From positions 1,488,001 to 1,552,000 of the forward strand of contig CAVTIH010000002.1 in assembly GCA_963734815.1 (NCBI GenBank): DNA of 64,000 nucleotides. The letters are read 5' to 3'. A program made the position numbers and the translations under genes. The notes under the pieces are model-generated. The model saw only the letters and a program-made list of their open reading frames with translations. It was not told the DNA's origin and made no database searches. This document shows positions 17,221 to 25,165 of the stretch, piece by piece (the first letter of the stretch is position 1; each line of letters begins with the position of its first letter). This DNA is from Palsa-744 sp963734815. GTDB lineage: Bacteria; Actinomycetota; Thermoleophilia; Solirubrobacterales; Solirubrobacteraceae.

Positions 17221-17438
17221 TAGCACTCCACCGTCGACTCCCAAGCCCGGCAGCCCGCCTGCGCCCGACTCGATCCCAAAGCTGCCCAAAACGATCTTCA
17301 ACCTGCAGAAGCGGGGCGGAGCGGGCAACGTCGCGCAGGCTGAGCGTAAGTAGGCCCCTGAGGCGAAGCCGACGCCTCCGGTGCACGTAGCGGCGGCCAC
17401 CCGGCCGCGACAACTCCCGGCGTTCGGGGCGCCCGTAG

Positions 17439-17714
17439 TCCTCGCGCGCCCTAGACCAGCGACTCACGCCGCACTCCTTGCGCCGGACATTTGCGAGCGT
17501 CCTCTACGCGATCGGGGAGGACCCCGGGGTCGTCATGGACGAGATGGGCCACACCGACCCGGGGCTTGCGCTGCGCGTCTATCGCCAATCTATGCGTCGT
17601 GGCGAGGACGAGAAGGCCCATCTCCGCCCGCTCATCGAGGGCACCGAAGTGCCATATACAGGCACACGAGCCGCCGAAACACGCTCGGCGACGATGGAGC
17701 GCAAGGCGGAGTAA
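17439..17714 (+). pseudogene. Tyrosine recombinase C-terminal fragment
   Basis: Only the last ~90 residues of a phage-type integrase remain: TPHSLRRTFASVL holds the HxLR catalytic motif, MGHTDPGLALRVYRQSMRR holds the second His and the nucleophilic Tyr. The preceding in-frame stop (TAG 17,436-17,438) and absence of the core-binding domain show truncation. It is probably a relic of one of the integrations that built this island. Confidence 0.75.
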
Positions 17715-17781
17715 CTGCGGCTGTGGCAGGCCGTCAATTCATCCAGCGTCCGCTGGTACACACGCTCGATCCACGCGAACG

Positions 17782-18924
17782 TCACGATGCCGATCCAGTT
17801 TGCGCCGGCGTTGAGTCGCCATTAGCAGTTTGCTCAGGCGGCGTAGATTCCGTCTTGCCGTAGTTGGCATAGAGCAGCACTCCCGCCACGACTGTTCCGA
17901 GGCCGTAAAACGCGAGTGGGATGCCGACGTAAATCCAGCGCGACAGCCCCGTGTCGATCAGAGGCGCAGCGACCCCCGTCGCAAACGCAGCGGTGGTAAA
18001 CGCGAACACCGTGGCTACAACGGTTCGGGACGGGAGGCGACTGCGGTAGTTATCATGCCTAACGAGATCGCGTCTGATCGACCGAAGTTCCCCACGGCGC
18101 AAATTTCCTTGCGTCATGAACTGGCTGAACATCGCTCTGGGATGGGTCTGCCGCCGCATCCACTCCAGAAACGCAGATGTCGCCGGTTGATGTTGCCCCT
18201 GCAGAACCGTAATGACCATTTCGCTCTCGGTTGCGCTTTTTTGAGCGGCGTCGAGCAGAATAATCACGTCGCGTTCCGATCTCTCCACGATGAAAAGGAG
18301 TGTGGACACATCTTCAGCGTCCTCGATCCAGTTTTTGACCTCGGATACGGACGCAAGCGGCGGCTCGTCATCCGCGTACGGCTGAAAGGGATAGGTGTCC
18401 AGCAGCCGGGAAATCGCGCCCAACAGATAGATGCCCCTTCCGGATTGGTCGTCACGCCCGGGCACGCTCCCGTCCGGTTCGCGCGTCGGCTGCGGGTCGT
18501 CCGCGTGTATGAATGCTTCGCTGCTGCTGGCAATAGCGAGAAGGCTTGAGAGAAGCTGAGTGCGCGCTGACGGATCGCGTGGGTCATATCCCTCAAACAT
18601 GGGGTGCGGCCCGATACTCGTCGTAAGGCCCTCAGCCCGCCCGACGGCGTTCGCGTCATCGATGATGCCTTGCATCATCGAGTGCATGCGGCTGTAGACG
18701 ATTCCAAAGTAGGCCACAACGAGCGCGGCGAAGATCGCAATGATCGTGGCGTGGACGGCGGCCACCGAGACGGCATCAGAGGACGATCCTTGAGTGACCT
18801 GAGCGACCGATGGGTAAGACGCCGATGTCCGCCCAAGCAAACTGGACGAGGTCGCGGCGATCCTATAAGAGACGCCCAGAAGCGGCGTCAGCCAGCTCAA
18901 TCCCAGAGAAGACCATGTTGCCAT
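17782..18924 (-). CDS. Hypothetical membrane protein
   Basis: A 380-residue protein with a hydrophobic N-terminal segment, a strong transmembrane helix (HATIIAIFAALVVAYFGIVY, ~residues 58-80), a long soluble middle region (~85-310), and two C-terminal membrane helices (TVVATVFAFTTAAFATGVA and WIYVGIPLAFYGLGTVVAG). No known domain is recognised. ATG 18,924 is chosen because the frame upstream is not hydrophobic and runs into the tRNA-Ile fragment region. Cargo of the island; lower GC bias than core genes. Function unknown. Confidence 0.6.
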   Translation of the reverse strand: MATWSSLGLSWLTPLLGVSYRIAATSSSLLGRTSASYPSVAQVTQGSSSDAVSVAAVHATIIAIFAALVVAYFGIVYSRMHSMMQGIIDDANAVGRAEGLTTSIGPHPMFEGYDPRDPSARTQLLSSLLAIASSSEAFIHADDPQPTREPDGSVPGRDDQSGRGIYLLGAISRLLDTYPFQPYADDEPPLASVSEVKNWIEDAEDVSTLLFIVERSERDVIILLDAAQKSATESEMVITVLQGQHQPATSAFLEWMRRQTHPRAMFSQFMTQGNLRRGELRSIRRDLVRHDNYRSRLPSRTVVATVFAFTTAAFATGVAAPLIDTGLSRWIYVGIPLAFYGLGTVVAGVLLYANYGKTESTPPEQTANGDSTPAQTGSAS

Positions 18925-19119
18925 GCTGCGCGGAACGTTAGTCGGGAGTGACCAGGCCCGGACACCTTCGAGGGCGCGCACGGTTCTCGCGGCAGCAGAT
19001 GAAGCTGCCCGACGAGGCCGAACGGGGCCGTTAAATTGGCAGTTATTGGCAGACGAAAGGCAGAATCGTGCTGGCGATGTGGTAGGCCAGCGCAAAATAG
19101 CCTGCATTCCAAGCTCTTC

Positions 19120-19143
19120 CAGTGGGCGATCCTGGATTCGAAC
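19120..19143 (-). repeat. tRNA-Ile 3'-end fragment (internal att remnant)
   Basis: 24 bp are identical to 20,964-20,987, the acceptor and T-arm end of the intact tRNA-Ile, in the same orientation. The match stops in the T arm. Together with the neighbouring integrase remnant it marks the junction of a second, nested integration. Confidence 0.75.
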
Positions 19144-19200
19144 TCACGCCCGGTGGTCGGCTGGGGCGAGAACCCCCGGATTTATTGGGCTTCGGTGCTC

Positions 19201-19407
19201 TCAGGTGCGCTGAGCTTTGCTCAAGTTGCTACCAGACTTGCTACCAAGCTGGGCGGGTAGCAGGCCGGTCTCCGCCCCGAAAGCGGCCTCGACGAATGCC
19301 GACTCGTGCGCGCTCGGCGCATAGTCCGCGTAGCGCTGGGTCGTCTCGATGTCGCGATGACCCATCCACTCTTGCAGCGTGCGCATCGGCACGCCGGCCG
19401 CGCCCGC
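19201..19407 (-). pseudogene. Tyrosine recombinase C-terminal fragment
   Basis: The frame encodes AGAAGVPMRTLQEWMGHRDIETTQRYADYAP, the box around the second catalytic His and the nucleophilic Tyr of tyrosine integrases, then a normal C-terminal tail. An in-frame TAG at 19,408-19,410 and the missing upstream domains show truncation. It lies about 60 bp from the internal tRNA-Ile att remnant, the usual position of an integrase gene next to its att site. Confidence 0.8.
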
Positions 19408-19446
19408 CTACAGGCTCATCCTGCTTGTTGGAGCACCCCCCTGCGG

Positions 19447-19573
19447 TTCGGGTGGCCCCAAAGTCCCTTTCCCGCCCTCGCTGAACCCCCCACCTCCAGC
19501 GCATCCGGCACAAACAAGCCAGATCCGCCAATGGGCCCGGCAGGACACGAACCTGCGACCTAGCGATTATGAG
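19447..19573 (-). repeat. 127-bp direct repeat, copy 1, with partial tRNA(CAT)
   Basis: One end (19,532-19,573) is the 3' half of a tRNA gene: acceptor CGGGCCC, T arm GCAGG/CCTGC and an anticodon loop CTCATAA (CAT). The other 85 bp are downstream flank. The same 127 bp recur at 20,471-20,587 plus 20,750-20,759 at roughly 80-85% identity by eye. From 19,574 to 19,732 only a short open minus-strand frame lies before the PIN gene, and I recognise nothing in it. Confidence 0.75.
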
Positions 19574-19732
19574 TTTCGGCACCCCTCGACGCCAACACTA
19601 TCAACATCCGAATCATCCAAACCCTCATGCGCCAACACCGCATCGTACCTCGCCTGCCAATCCCAAGACACCTCAACACACAAATCACACAAGCACTCGA
19701 ACCACGGCACGGCGCGGCGACCATGGCGGCAG

Positions 19733-20140
19733 CTAGGACAACACCGACCTGACGAACTCCGCGGGCGTGAGGATCGAGATGCCCCGAAACGCGCTGAGCC
19801 CCAGCAGGTGCCCATCCCCTGAGACGATGTGGTCAACACTGGCGTCGACGGCGGCCTCGAGCACGCGGTTATCGCTCTCGTCCTCCACAACCGCTAACAC
19901 GCTTCGCGGCTCCACCACGACGCTGGACATCTCGACGAGATCCGCGAGCCTCGGACCATCGGGGATCGCCTTGGCGAGCTTCGGGTATGCGAGCACCCGG
20001 CGAAGCTCTGCCAACAACGGCGGGCTCGTGACGAGCACCAGCTCTCCCGCGAGGACCGCCTCGATGATACGTGCTGGGGCACCCGACCAGCCAAGGCCCG
20101 AGACGATGACATTGGAGTCCAGAACCGCGCGGCGGGTCAC
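19733..20140 (-). CDS. PIN-domain toxin (VapC-like)
   Basis: A 135-residue PIN-fold ribonuclease of the putative toxin-antitoxin PIN family. Acidic metal-binding residues are in VLDSNVIVSG (Asp8), LLAELRRVL, DESDNRVLEAA and DHIVSGDGHLLGL. Such toxins cleave tRNA or other RNAs when freed from their antitoxin. Its ATG overlaps the antitoxin stop by 4 bp (20,137-20,140), the usual order of antitoxin first and toxin second. The pair sits between two 127-bp direct repeats and so appears to be a discrete acquired cassette. Confidence 0.87.
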   Translation of the reverse strand: MTRRAVLDSNVIVSGLGWSGAPARIIEAVLAGELVLVTSPPLLAELRRVLAYPKLAKAIPDGPRLADLVEMSSVVVEPRSVLAVVEDESDNRVLEAAVDASVDHIVSGDGHLLGLSAFRGISILTPAEFVRSVLS

Positions 20141-20418
20141 GCGGCCGCTCGCGCCGCCTCGATCGCCTCGTCAACCACGGAGACATCAAGACCAGCAGAC
20201 GCAACACTCGCACGGACCTCAGCAAGCCTCGCCTGCAACTCCTCACGCGCCAGCCTACGCCGCAGCTCCTGCAGCTCGTCATACCCAGCCGGGCTGATCA
20301 GCACCGCCACGGCCTGACCACGCCGCGTCAGGATCACAGCCTCGTCCTCCGTCGTGATCTCGTCAGCAAGCTGTCCGAGTCGCGCGCGAGCCTTGTCCAC
20401 ACCAATCGTACGCTCCAT
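20137..20418 (-). CDS. Phd/YefM-type antitoxin
   Basis: A 93-residue antitoxin. The N-terminus has the Phd/YefM DNA-binding pattern TIGVDKARARLGQLADEI, then EAVILTRRGQAVAVLISPAGYDEL; a long charged helix follows, expected to cover the PIN toxin. The ATG at 20,418 is preferred because AGGA lies 7 nt upstream; a GTG at 20,424 would sit on top of that site. It is co-transcribed with the toxin downstream and probably autorepresses. Confidence 0.85.
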   Translation of the reverse strand: MERTIGVDKARARLGQLADEITTEDEAVILTRRGQAVAVLISPAGYDELQELRRRLAREELQARLAEVRASVASAGLDVSVVDEAIEAARAAA

Positions 20419-20470
20419 GACCACATCCTATCGGATAACCGTACGGCGAACCTTACCGTGCTAAAGGCAC

Positions 20471-20759
20471 TTCGGGTGCCCCCATGTCCCCTTTCCCGCC
20501 CTTGATCAACCTCCCACCTCGAGCGCACCCCGCACAAACAAGCCAGATCCGCTAATGGGCCCGGCAGGACTCGAACCTGCGACCTAGTGTCTTGAGTCAG
20601 AATTTCGGGTGCAGTCTCGCGATTCGGTTGGGCGCGGCTGGGTCCGTCCGCACGGTCGACAGGTACTCGGCGTACCTGTGCCGGGCGGGTGGATCCAGGC
20701 GTGTCCAGACGCCGCGAGGCGGCCGCGAAATTCTGACTCACGACACTAGCCATTATGAG
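20471..20759 (-). repeat. 127-bp direct repeat, copy 2, split by a MITE
   Basis: Bases 20,471-20,587 plus 20,750-20,759 reproduce the 127-bp unit of 19,447-19,573, including the partial tRNA(CAT) with a canonical T loop (GGTTCGAGTCC). The unit is interrupted by the 158-bp element at 20,588-20,745 and its CTAG duplication. Confidence 0.75.
20588..20745. mobile_element. 158-bp MITE-like element
   Basis: The ends are 20-bp terminal inverted repeats with one mismatch (TGTCTTGAGTCAGAATTTCG left, TGTCGTGAGTCAGAATTTCG right). It is flanked by a 4-bp duplication CTAG (20,584-20,587 and 20,746-20,749). Excising it and one CTAG restores the tRNA fragment sequence seen in copy 1. Inside is a perfect hairpin (ACAGGTAC-TCGGC-GTACCTGT) and a second one (GGCGT...ACGCC); no transposase is encoded. 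It is a non-autonomous element whose parent transposase is not in the window. Confidence 0.85.
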
Positions 20760-20963
20760 TCGGCCCAGTCATTTGCGGCTGCCTGCGGGTAGTCGCTGGT
20801 TTGGCTCTAAGAAGCAGTTCTCGTCTGCTGGAATGTGACGAGCACCCAACCGAGCACAAGCTATCCCCCGAGACGTTCCCATACGCTCCAGGAGATTGCT
20901 ACCGAAGTGTTACCAAAGCTCCTCGGCGATGGCTGCAATCCTCAATGCTGGTGCAACGATCTT
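20760..20963. other. Island end, no gene recognised
   Basis: Between the MITE-split repeat and the intact tRNA-Ile I see no supported gene. A minus-strand stretch near 20,880-20,930 encodes FGNTSVAISW, reminiscent of integrase C-terminal tails, but it is too short to call. Short frames that run into the tRNA are artefacts. Confidence 0.4.
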
Positions 20964-20966
20964 CAG

Positions 20967-21040
<74 letters not shown>

Positions 21041-21125
21041 GGGGCGAGGAATTCTAGCGGCCGTCTTGTGATCCACGCCAGCCCCAACGCGCTGGGCGCG
21101 CGCGCACCAGACAGGCGAGTGCCCA

Positions 21126-22025
21126 TCACGACCCCACGCGGATGCCCAGCCGATCGGCCAACGCCAGCGCCTCCTCGGAGGATTCGAACGAAAGCTCCAC
21201 TCGGTAGCCCCCGTCCGCCCGCGGGCGTGCTCGCACCTCGGCACCCAGCGCCTCGCCCCAGGTCGCCTCGATCTCGGCCGCGGCGGCGACCTGGTCGGGG
21301 TGCACCCCGCGGGTCGCACGCGCTCGCCGTGCCTCGCCGGAGACGGCCTGCGCCTTCCCGTTGCTGCGCCGCGCGCGATCCTCCGCGGTTCGCACCGACC
21401 ACCCCTCCGCTGCCGCGGCGCGCGCCAACTGCCGCCGGACGGTGTGATCCTTTGCCAACAGCAGCGCGCGGCCGTGACCCTCGCTCAGCCCGCCCCCCTC
21501 CAGCAGCTCGAGCGCCTCGTCCGGCAGGTCCAGCAGTCGCATGAGGTTGGTGACGGCCACCCTGCCGCGACCCACGCGACGGCCCACCTGCTCGCGAGTG
21601 AGGCCGAGCTCCTCCACCAGCGCGGCGCAGGCTCGCGCCTCCTCGACCGGGTTGAGGTCCTCGCGGGCCATGTTCTCGATCAGCGCCAGCTCCAGCGACG
21701 CCGCGTCGTCGTGGGGGCGCACGAGCGCCGGAATCGTCTTCAGGCCGGCGATCCGCGAGGCCCTCCAGCGACGCTCGCCGGCGATCAGCTCGTAGGTGCC
21801 ATCCGGCTTGGGTCGTACGAGCACCGGCTGCAGCACCCCGCGCTCTCCCAGCGATTCCGCCAGCGCGCTCAGCGCCTCCTCGCCGAAACGCCGGCGCGGC
21901 TGGCTGGGGTTGGGCGAGATCGACTCCACCGGCACCTCGCGCAACTCCTCCTGGGCCGTGCCGGGCGATGACACCGACAGAATCGCCTCCAGCCCCCTGC
22001 CCATTCCGGGCTTTGGCCTAGCCAC
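21126..22025 (-). CDS. parB: Chromosome partitioning protein ParB
   Basis: A 299-residue ParB/Spo0J protein that binds parS and spreads on DNA as a CTP-dependent clamp, directing origin segregation with ParA. Motifs are the N-terminal GMGRGLEAIL (ParA-contact region), SISPNPSQPRRRF, the CTP-binding GERRWRAS (83-90), ALIENMAREDLNPVEEA, and an HTH near 140-165 (LTREQVGRRVGRGRVAVTN). The C-terminal dimer domain is shorter than in some relatives. Its start overlaps the parA stop by 8 bp. A near-consensus parS lies 1.6 kb away over the rsmG start. Confidence 0.95.
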   Translation of the reverse strand: MARPKPGMGRGLEAILSVSSPGTAQEELREVPVESISPNPSQPRRRFGEEALSALAESLGERGVLQPVLVRPKPDGTYELIAGERRWRASRIAGLKTIPALVRPHDDAASLELALIENMAREDLNPVEEARACAALVEELGLTREQVGRRVGRGRVAVTNLMRLLDLPDEALELLEGGGLSEGHGRALLLAKDHTVRRQLARAAAAEGWSVRTAEDRARRSNGKAQAVSGEARRARATRGVHPDQVAAAAEIEATWGEALGAEVRARPRADGGYRVELSFESSEEALALADRLGIRVGS

Positions 22026-22776
22026 GCGCCGCCACCTCCTTCGCCAACTCGAAGTACGCCTCGGCTCCCGTGCTGTGCGGGTCGTGATGAGTCACGGGCA
22101 GGCCATAGCTGGGTGCCTCCCCAACGCGGACGTTGCGTGGAATCACCGTCTGGAACACCAGCTCACGGAAGTGCTCGCGCACCTCACGCTCGACGTCGCG
22201 GCCCAGGCGGGTGCGGCTGTCGTGCATCGTCAGCAGCATCCCCGCCACGGTCAGCCTTGGGTTCAATTCGCGGCGCACCAGCTCCAGCGTCTCCAGCAAG
22301 CCCGCCAAGCCCTCCAGTGCGAAGTACTCAGTCTGCACCGGCACGATCACTCTGTCCGCCGCCACCAATGCGCACACCGTCAGCGGGCCGAGCGATGGCG
22401 GGCAGTCCAGCAGGATGTACTGAAAATCTCCCGTGATTGGTTGAAGGCCCTCGCGAAGGTGGCCCTCGAATCCCTGGAGACGCGGCAGCTCGACGTTGGC
22501 TCCTGCGAGTCCTGCCCCAGCCGGCAACAGCGCCAAGCCGGCAATCATCGTCTCCACCACCGCCTCTCCAGCCGCACTGGAGCCCGTCAGAACCTCATAC
22601 AACCCGGGCGCCTGCGTTCGTGGAAAACCCAGCCCCACCGTCGCGTTCGCCTGCGGGTCCACATCAACCAGCAGCGTGCGGTAGCCGGCCTCGGCGATGC
22701 AGGCGCCCACATTCACCGCTGTGGTCGTCTTGCCAACCCCGCCCTTCTGGTTGGCGATCGCGTAGACCGTTCCCAT
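22018..22776 (-). CDS. parA: Chromosome partitioning ATPase ParA
   Basis: A 252-residue deviant-Walker ATPase. IANQKGGVGKTTTAVN (residues ~7-22) is the Walker A signature with the two conserved Lys; VDVDPQANAT and YILLDCPPSL are the other nucleotide-contact motifs. ParA forms an ATP-dependent gradient on the nucleoid that moves ParB-parS complexes. ATG 22,776 is used because it gives the normal position of the Walker motif; the open frame upstream is Pro/Gly-rich and unlike the family. It is translationally coupled to parB. Confidence 0.95.
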   Translation of the reverse strand: MGTVYAIANQKGGVGKTTTAVNVGACIAEAGYRTLLVDVDPQANATVGLGFPRTQAPGLYEVLTGSSAAGEAVVETMIAGLALLPAGAGLAGANVELPRLQGFEGHLREGLQPITGDFQYILLDCPPSLGPLTVCALVAADRVIVPVQTEYFALEGLAGLLETLELVRRELNPRLTVAGMLLTMHDSRTRLGRDVEREVREHFRELVFQTVIPRNVRVGEAPSYGLPVTHHDPHSTGAEAYFELAKEVAARG

Positions 22777-22869
22777 CGTCACCGGCACGCTAGCGCCGAT
22801 CGCGGTCGAGCGCGGCGTCCCCGGGTGCGGTGCTCCAGGCAGGCCACGCAGGCGCTTCAACACACACTT

Positions 22870-23601
22870 TCAGCGCGCCAACGGCCGCTTGCGGGCCATT
22901 CCCGCACGGCGGGGGAATCCGCGGGGCGTCTCGCGACTCTTTAGGTAGACGTGGAGATGATGGTCCCGGGCACCCCTGTACGGCTCGACGTGGCGGATTT
23001 CGCTGAGCTCCATGCCCAGCTGCCGGGCAGCGTCGAGACCCAACCGCTCGGACTCGGGTTCACGGCGTCCTCGCCAATCCACCAGTGCGCCTCCAACCCG
23101 CAACAGCGGTGCGGCGTACTCGACCACCACCGCGGACGCTGCCAAAGCCCGGGCGAGCACGACGTCGTTGGCCCCCACACCCTCCCCCCACTCCTCAGCG
23201 CGGGCGCAAACAACACTCGCGTTGGCGACCCCGGCCCGCGTGAGAAGCCCTTCCATGAACGCGCACTTGCGCGCGTGGGACTCGACCAGCCGGAACTCCG
23301 CATTTGGGAGCGCCACTGCCAGCGCCAACCCAGGAAAGCCAGCGCCAGCGCCAAGGTCCGCAATCTTGTCCGCGCAAGCGAGTGCCCCCACTTCCAGGGC
23401 GACGAGCGAATCGGCGAGATGCACATCCGTCGCCTGCCCCGGATTGCGGACCGTCGTTGGAGATCGCTCATCGCTCGCCAGCGCCAGCAGAACTGCTTCC
23501 AGTTGCGTCCGCTGACTCTCGCTCAAGCGGTAGCGCTCCACCAGGCCAACGAGCTTGGCCGCGGCAGAGGCGGAGAGTCCCTCGGCTTTCACGTGAAACA
23601 A
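22870..23601 (-). CDS. rsmG: 16S rRNA (guanine-N7) methyltransferase RsmG
   Basis: A 243-residue SAM-dependent methyltransferase that modifies G527 (E. coli numbering) of 16S rRNA. The SAM motif is in KIADLGAGAGFPGLALA, preceded by ATDVHLADSLVAL; VLARALAA and GGALVDWRGRRE are further family positions. The start is encoded within a parS-like palindrome (the product begins MFHVK, from the TTTCACGTGAAA core), an arrangement known near several bacterial origins. Gene order rsmG-parA-parB is conserved. The C-terminus has an extra basic tail. Confidence 0.93.
   Translation of the reverse strand: MFHVKAEGLSASAAAKLVGLVERYRLSESQRTQLEAVLLALASDERSPTTVRNPGQATDVHLADSLVALEVGALACADKIADLGAGAGFPGLALAVALPNAEFRLVESHARKCAFMEGLLTRAGVANASVVCARAEEWGEGVGANDVVLARALAASAVVVEYAAPLLRVGGALVDWRGRREPESERLGLDAARQLGMELSEIRHVEPYRGARDHHLHVYLKSRETPRGFPRRAGMARKRPLAR
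23585..23600. promoter_or_regulatory. parS site (ParB binding)
   Basis: GCTTTCACGTGAAACA matches the canonical parS palindrome TGTTTCACGTGAAACA at 14 of 16 positions; both mismatches are at one outer end. It overlaps the start codon region of rsmG, 1.6 kb from parB and about 4 kb from the dnaA-dnaN interval, where parS sites are expected. Confidence 0.85.
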
Positions 23602-23666
23602 CGAAGTGTCAAGAGAAGTCGCGGGCAGGCGGGTGGATCTTCAAACGCACGCCCGAGCGCGCAAGG

Positions 23667-24158
23667 CTACTCCGCCAGAGGCGAAACCACCAAATACCGC
23701 TCGGGCTCCTCGCCCTCGCTGTGGGTGCTCACATCCCCCCGCTGGTGCAGGTGTTCGTGCACCACGCGCCGCTCCGACGCCGGCATCGGCGAAAGCTCCA
23801 CCGCTCCACCCAGCCGCAGCGCTTCTTCCGCGGCATCATCGGCATCTTGTTGCAACGTGTGTGCCCGCCGCTCGCGGTAGCCGTCGGCATCGACCACGAC
23901 TCGGACCTTTGACCCGCCGCCATGGAAGACAATCCGCTGAGCCAAGTGTTGAATCGCGTCGATCGTCTGGCCGCGGCGACCGATCAGGAGGCCGACATCG
24001 TCCCCCTCGACACAGCCGCGCAGCTCGCCAGCCTGCTCCTCAACGCTCACCTCGCAATCCAGCAGGCCAAGGCCGTCCACCACTTCCTCGAGCAGCTCAG
24101 CCAGGATCTCGGCCGGATCCTCCTGTCCGTCGGACTCCGACTCCAGTTGCTCGCTCAT
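23667..24158 (-). CDS. jag: KH/R3H RNA-binding protein Jag (KhpB)
   Basis: A 163-residue RNA-binding protein. A KH domain is centred on GDDVGLLIGRRGQTIDAIQHL (with the GxxG loop IGRRG), and an R3H domain follows (PMPASERRVVHEHL). The acidic N-terminal 30 residues replace the longer Jag-N domain found in Firmicutes. KhpB acts with KhpA in post-transcriptional control linked to cell division in other Gram-positives. Its ATG overlaps the yidC stop by 4 bp, and the yidC-jag-rsmG order is conserved near origins. Confidence 0.92.
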   Translation of the reverse strand: MSEQLESESDGQEDPAEILAELLEEVVDGLGLLDCEVSVEEQAGELRGCVEGDDVGLLIGRRGQTIDAIQHLAQRIVFHGGGSKVRVVVDADGYRERRAHTLQQDADDAAEEALRLGGAVELSPMPASERRVVHEHLHQRGDVSTHSEGEEPERYLVVSPLAE

Positions 24159-25126
24159 CGCCGGCGGCCTGAGCGTTTCTTCTTCTTACGTGGCGGGGGC
24201 GGAGGGGCGCCGGCGATGCCGACGCCCGCAAGCGCGGGCTCGCCCGTGGGGCCACCCGATCCGCCCTTCGAACCCCCATTCTCGCCGGCCCTCCCGTTCG
24301 ACGAGCCCTCGAGGCCGGGCGGGGGAATCCCCTTGCCAAGAGGGGCTGCGGGTGGGCCGATGCGCCGCCGCACGATGAAACCCTGAACGATCGTCCACAC
24401 GTTGGTGGTGATCCAGTAGATCAGCAGCCCCGCCGGATACCTGAAGAGGATCACCACAAAGATCAGTGGCAGGCCGAGCATCATCCAGCGCTGGCTGGGC
24501 TCGGCGCTCGCGCTCATCAACAGCGTCGAGACCACCTGCGAGGATAGATAGAGTGCGATCAGCACGATCAGCACGATGCCGGTCGCCTTCGCCGTGATGT
24601 CCGGCACAAATAGAAACTTCGCCGAGCCCGGGTCCACGCTTTGGCAGCTGGTCTTTTCGATGTACTTGGCGGGTAGGTGCGAGACACTCGTGATCGCCGC
24701 GTGGTGCATCGCGTTGTACGAGGAGATCAGGCTCGGCCCACAGATGTGCTTCTTGAGATCTGTGCGCAACATGTAGAAGAGGGAGATAAAGACGGGCAAC
24801 TGCAGCACCAGCGGCAGGCAGGAGGCAAAGGGATTGATCCCCTTCTCCCGGTAGAGCTTCATCATCTCCTCCTGCTGGCGCTGTTTGTCGTCCTTGTACT
24901 TCTCTTTCAGCGCCTTCAGCTCCGGGGCCACCAGCTGCATCTTGCGCATCGAGCGAAACTGGCTGAACGTCGCCGGCATCATCACCGCGCGCACGATCAC
25001 GGTCAGCCCCACGATCGCAAGCCCCCAGCTGATGCCGGCGTGGTCGTGGATGAACACCAGCACCGCTTCGAACAAGCTAATCAGCGGCGAGAACGCTTCC
25101 TGGATGATGTTCGCCAGAATCGGCAT
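24155..25126 (-). CDS. yidC: Membrane protein insertase YidC/Oxa1
   Basis: A 323-residue insertase that helps integral membrane proteins fold into the cytoplasmic membrane. It has about five transmembrane segments (residues ~12-32, ~36-55, ~97-115, ~178-205 and ~220-245), the coiled cytoplasmic loop (KALKEKYKDDKQRQQEEMMKLY), and the family signature INPFASCLPLVLQLPVFISL. The large periplasmic domain of Gram-negative YidC is absent, as in other actinobacteria. The C-terminus is Pro/Gly-rich and ends in a basic ribosome-binding tail (RKKKKRSGRRR). It is coupled to jag and 39 bp downstream of yidD. Confidence 0.95.
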   Translation of the reverse strand: MPILANIIQEAFSPLISLFEAVLVFIHDHAGISWGLAIVGLTVIVRAVMMPATFSQFRSMRKMQLVAPELKALKEKYKDDKQRQQEEMMKLYREKGINPFASCLPLVLQLPVFISLFYMLRTDLKKHICGPSLISSYNAMHHAAITSVSHLPAKYIEKTSCQSVDPGSAKFLFVPDITAKATGIVLIVLIALYLSSQVVSTLLMSASAEPSQRWMMLGLPLIFVVILFRYPAGLLIYWITTNVWTIVQGFIVRRRIGPPAAPLGKGIPPPGLEGSSNGRAGENGGSKGGSGGPTGEPALAGVGIAGAPPPPPRKKKKRSGRRR

Positions 25127-25165
25127 CTGAGTTTCGGTGGGCCCTTTCTACCTCGTCGCCTCGCG

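Larger units (their letters stand above)
15959..17353 (+). pseudogene. Small ORF interrupted by IS630 element
   Basis: Removing the IS (15,978-17,220) and one TA copy joins ATG GCA GAC CAT CCG ACT to AGC ACT CCA and leaves an uninterrupted 49-codon frame ending in TAG at 17,351-17,353. The product would begin MADHPTSTPPSTPKPG, be Pro-rich at the N-terminus, and end LQKRGGAGNVAQAERK. No family is recognised. No Shine-Dalgarno is visible, so the ancestral start is uncertain. The restored frame supports a precise TA-targeted insertion into a coding or coding-like region. Confidence 0.5.

Noticed and set aside
17205..17467. Frames on both strands right of the IS630 element
   Set aside because: Only the continuation of the split 49-codon ORF and the later integrase fragment have support; the Arg-rich minus frames look like shadow.
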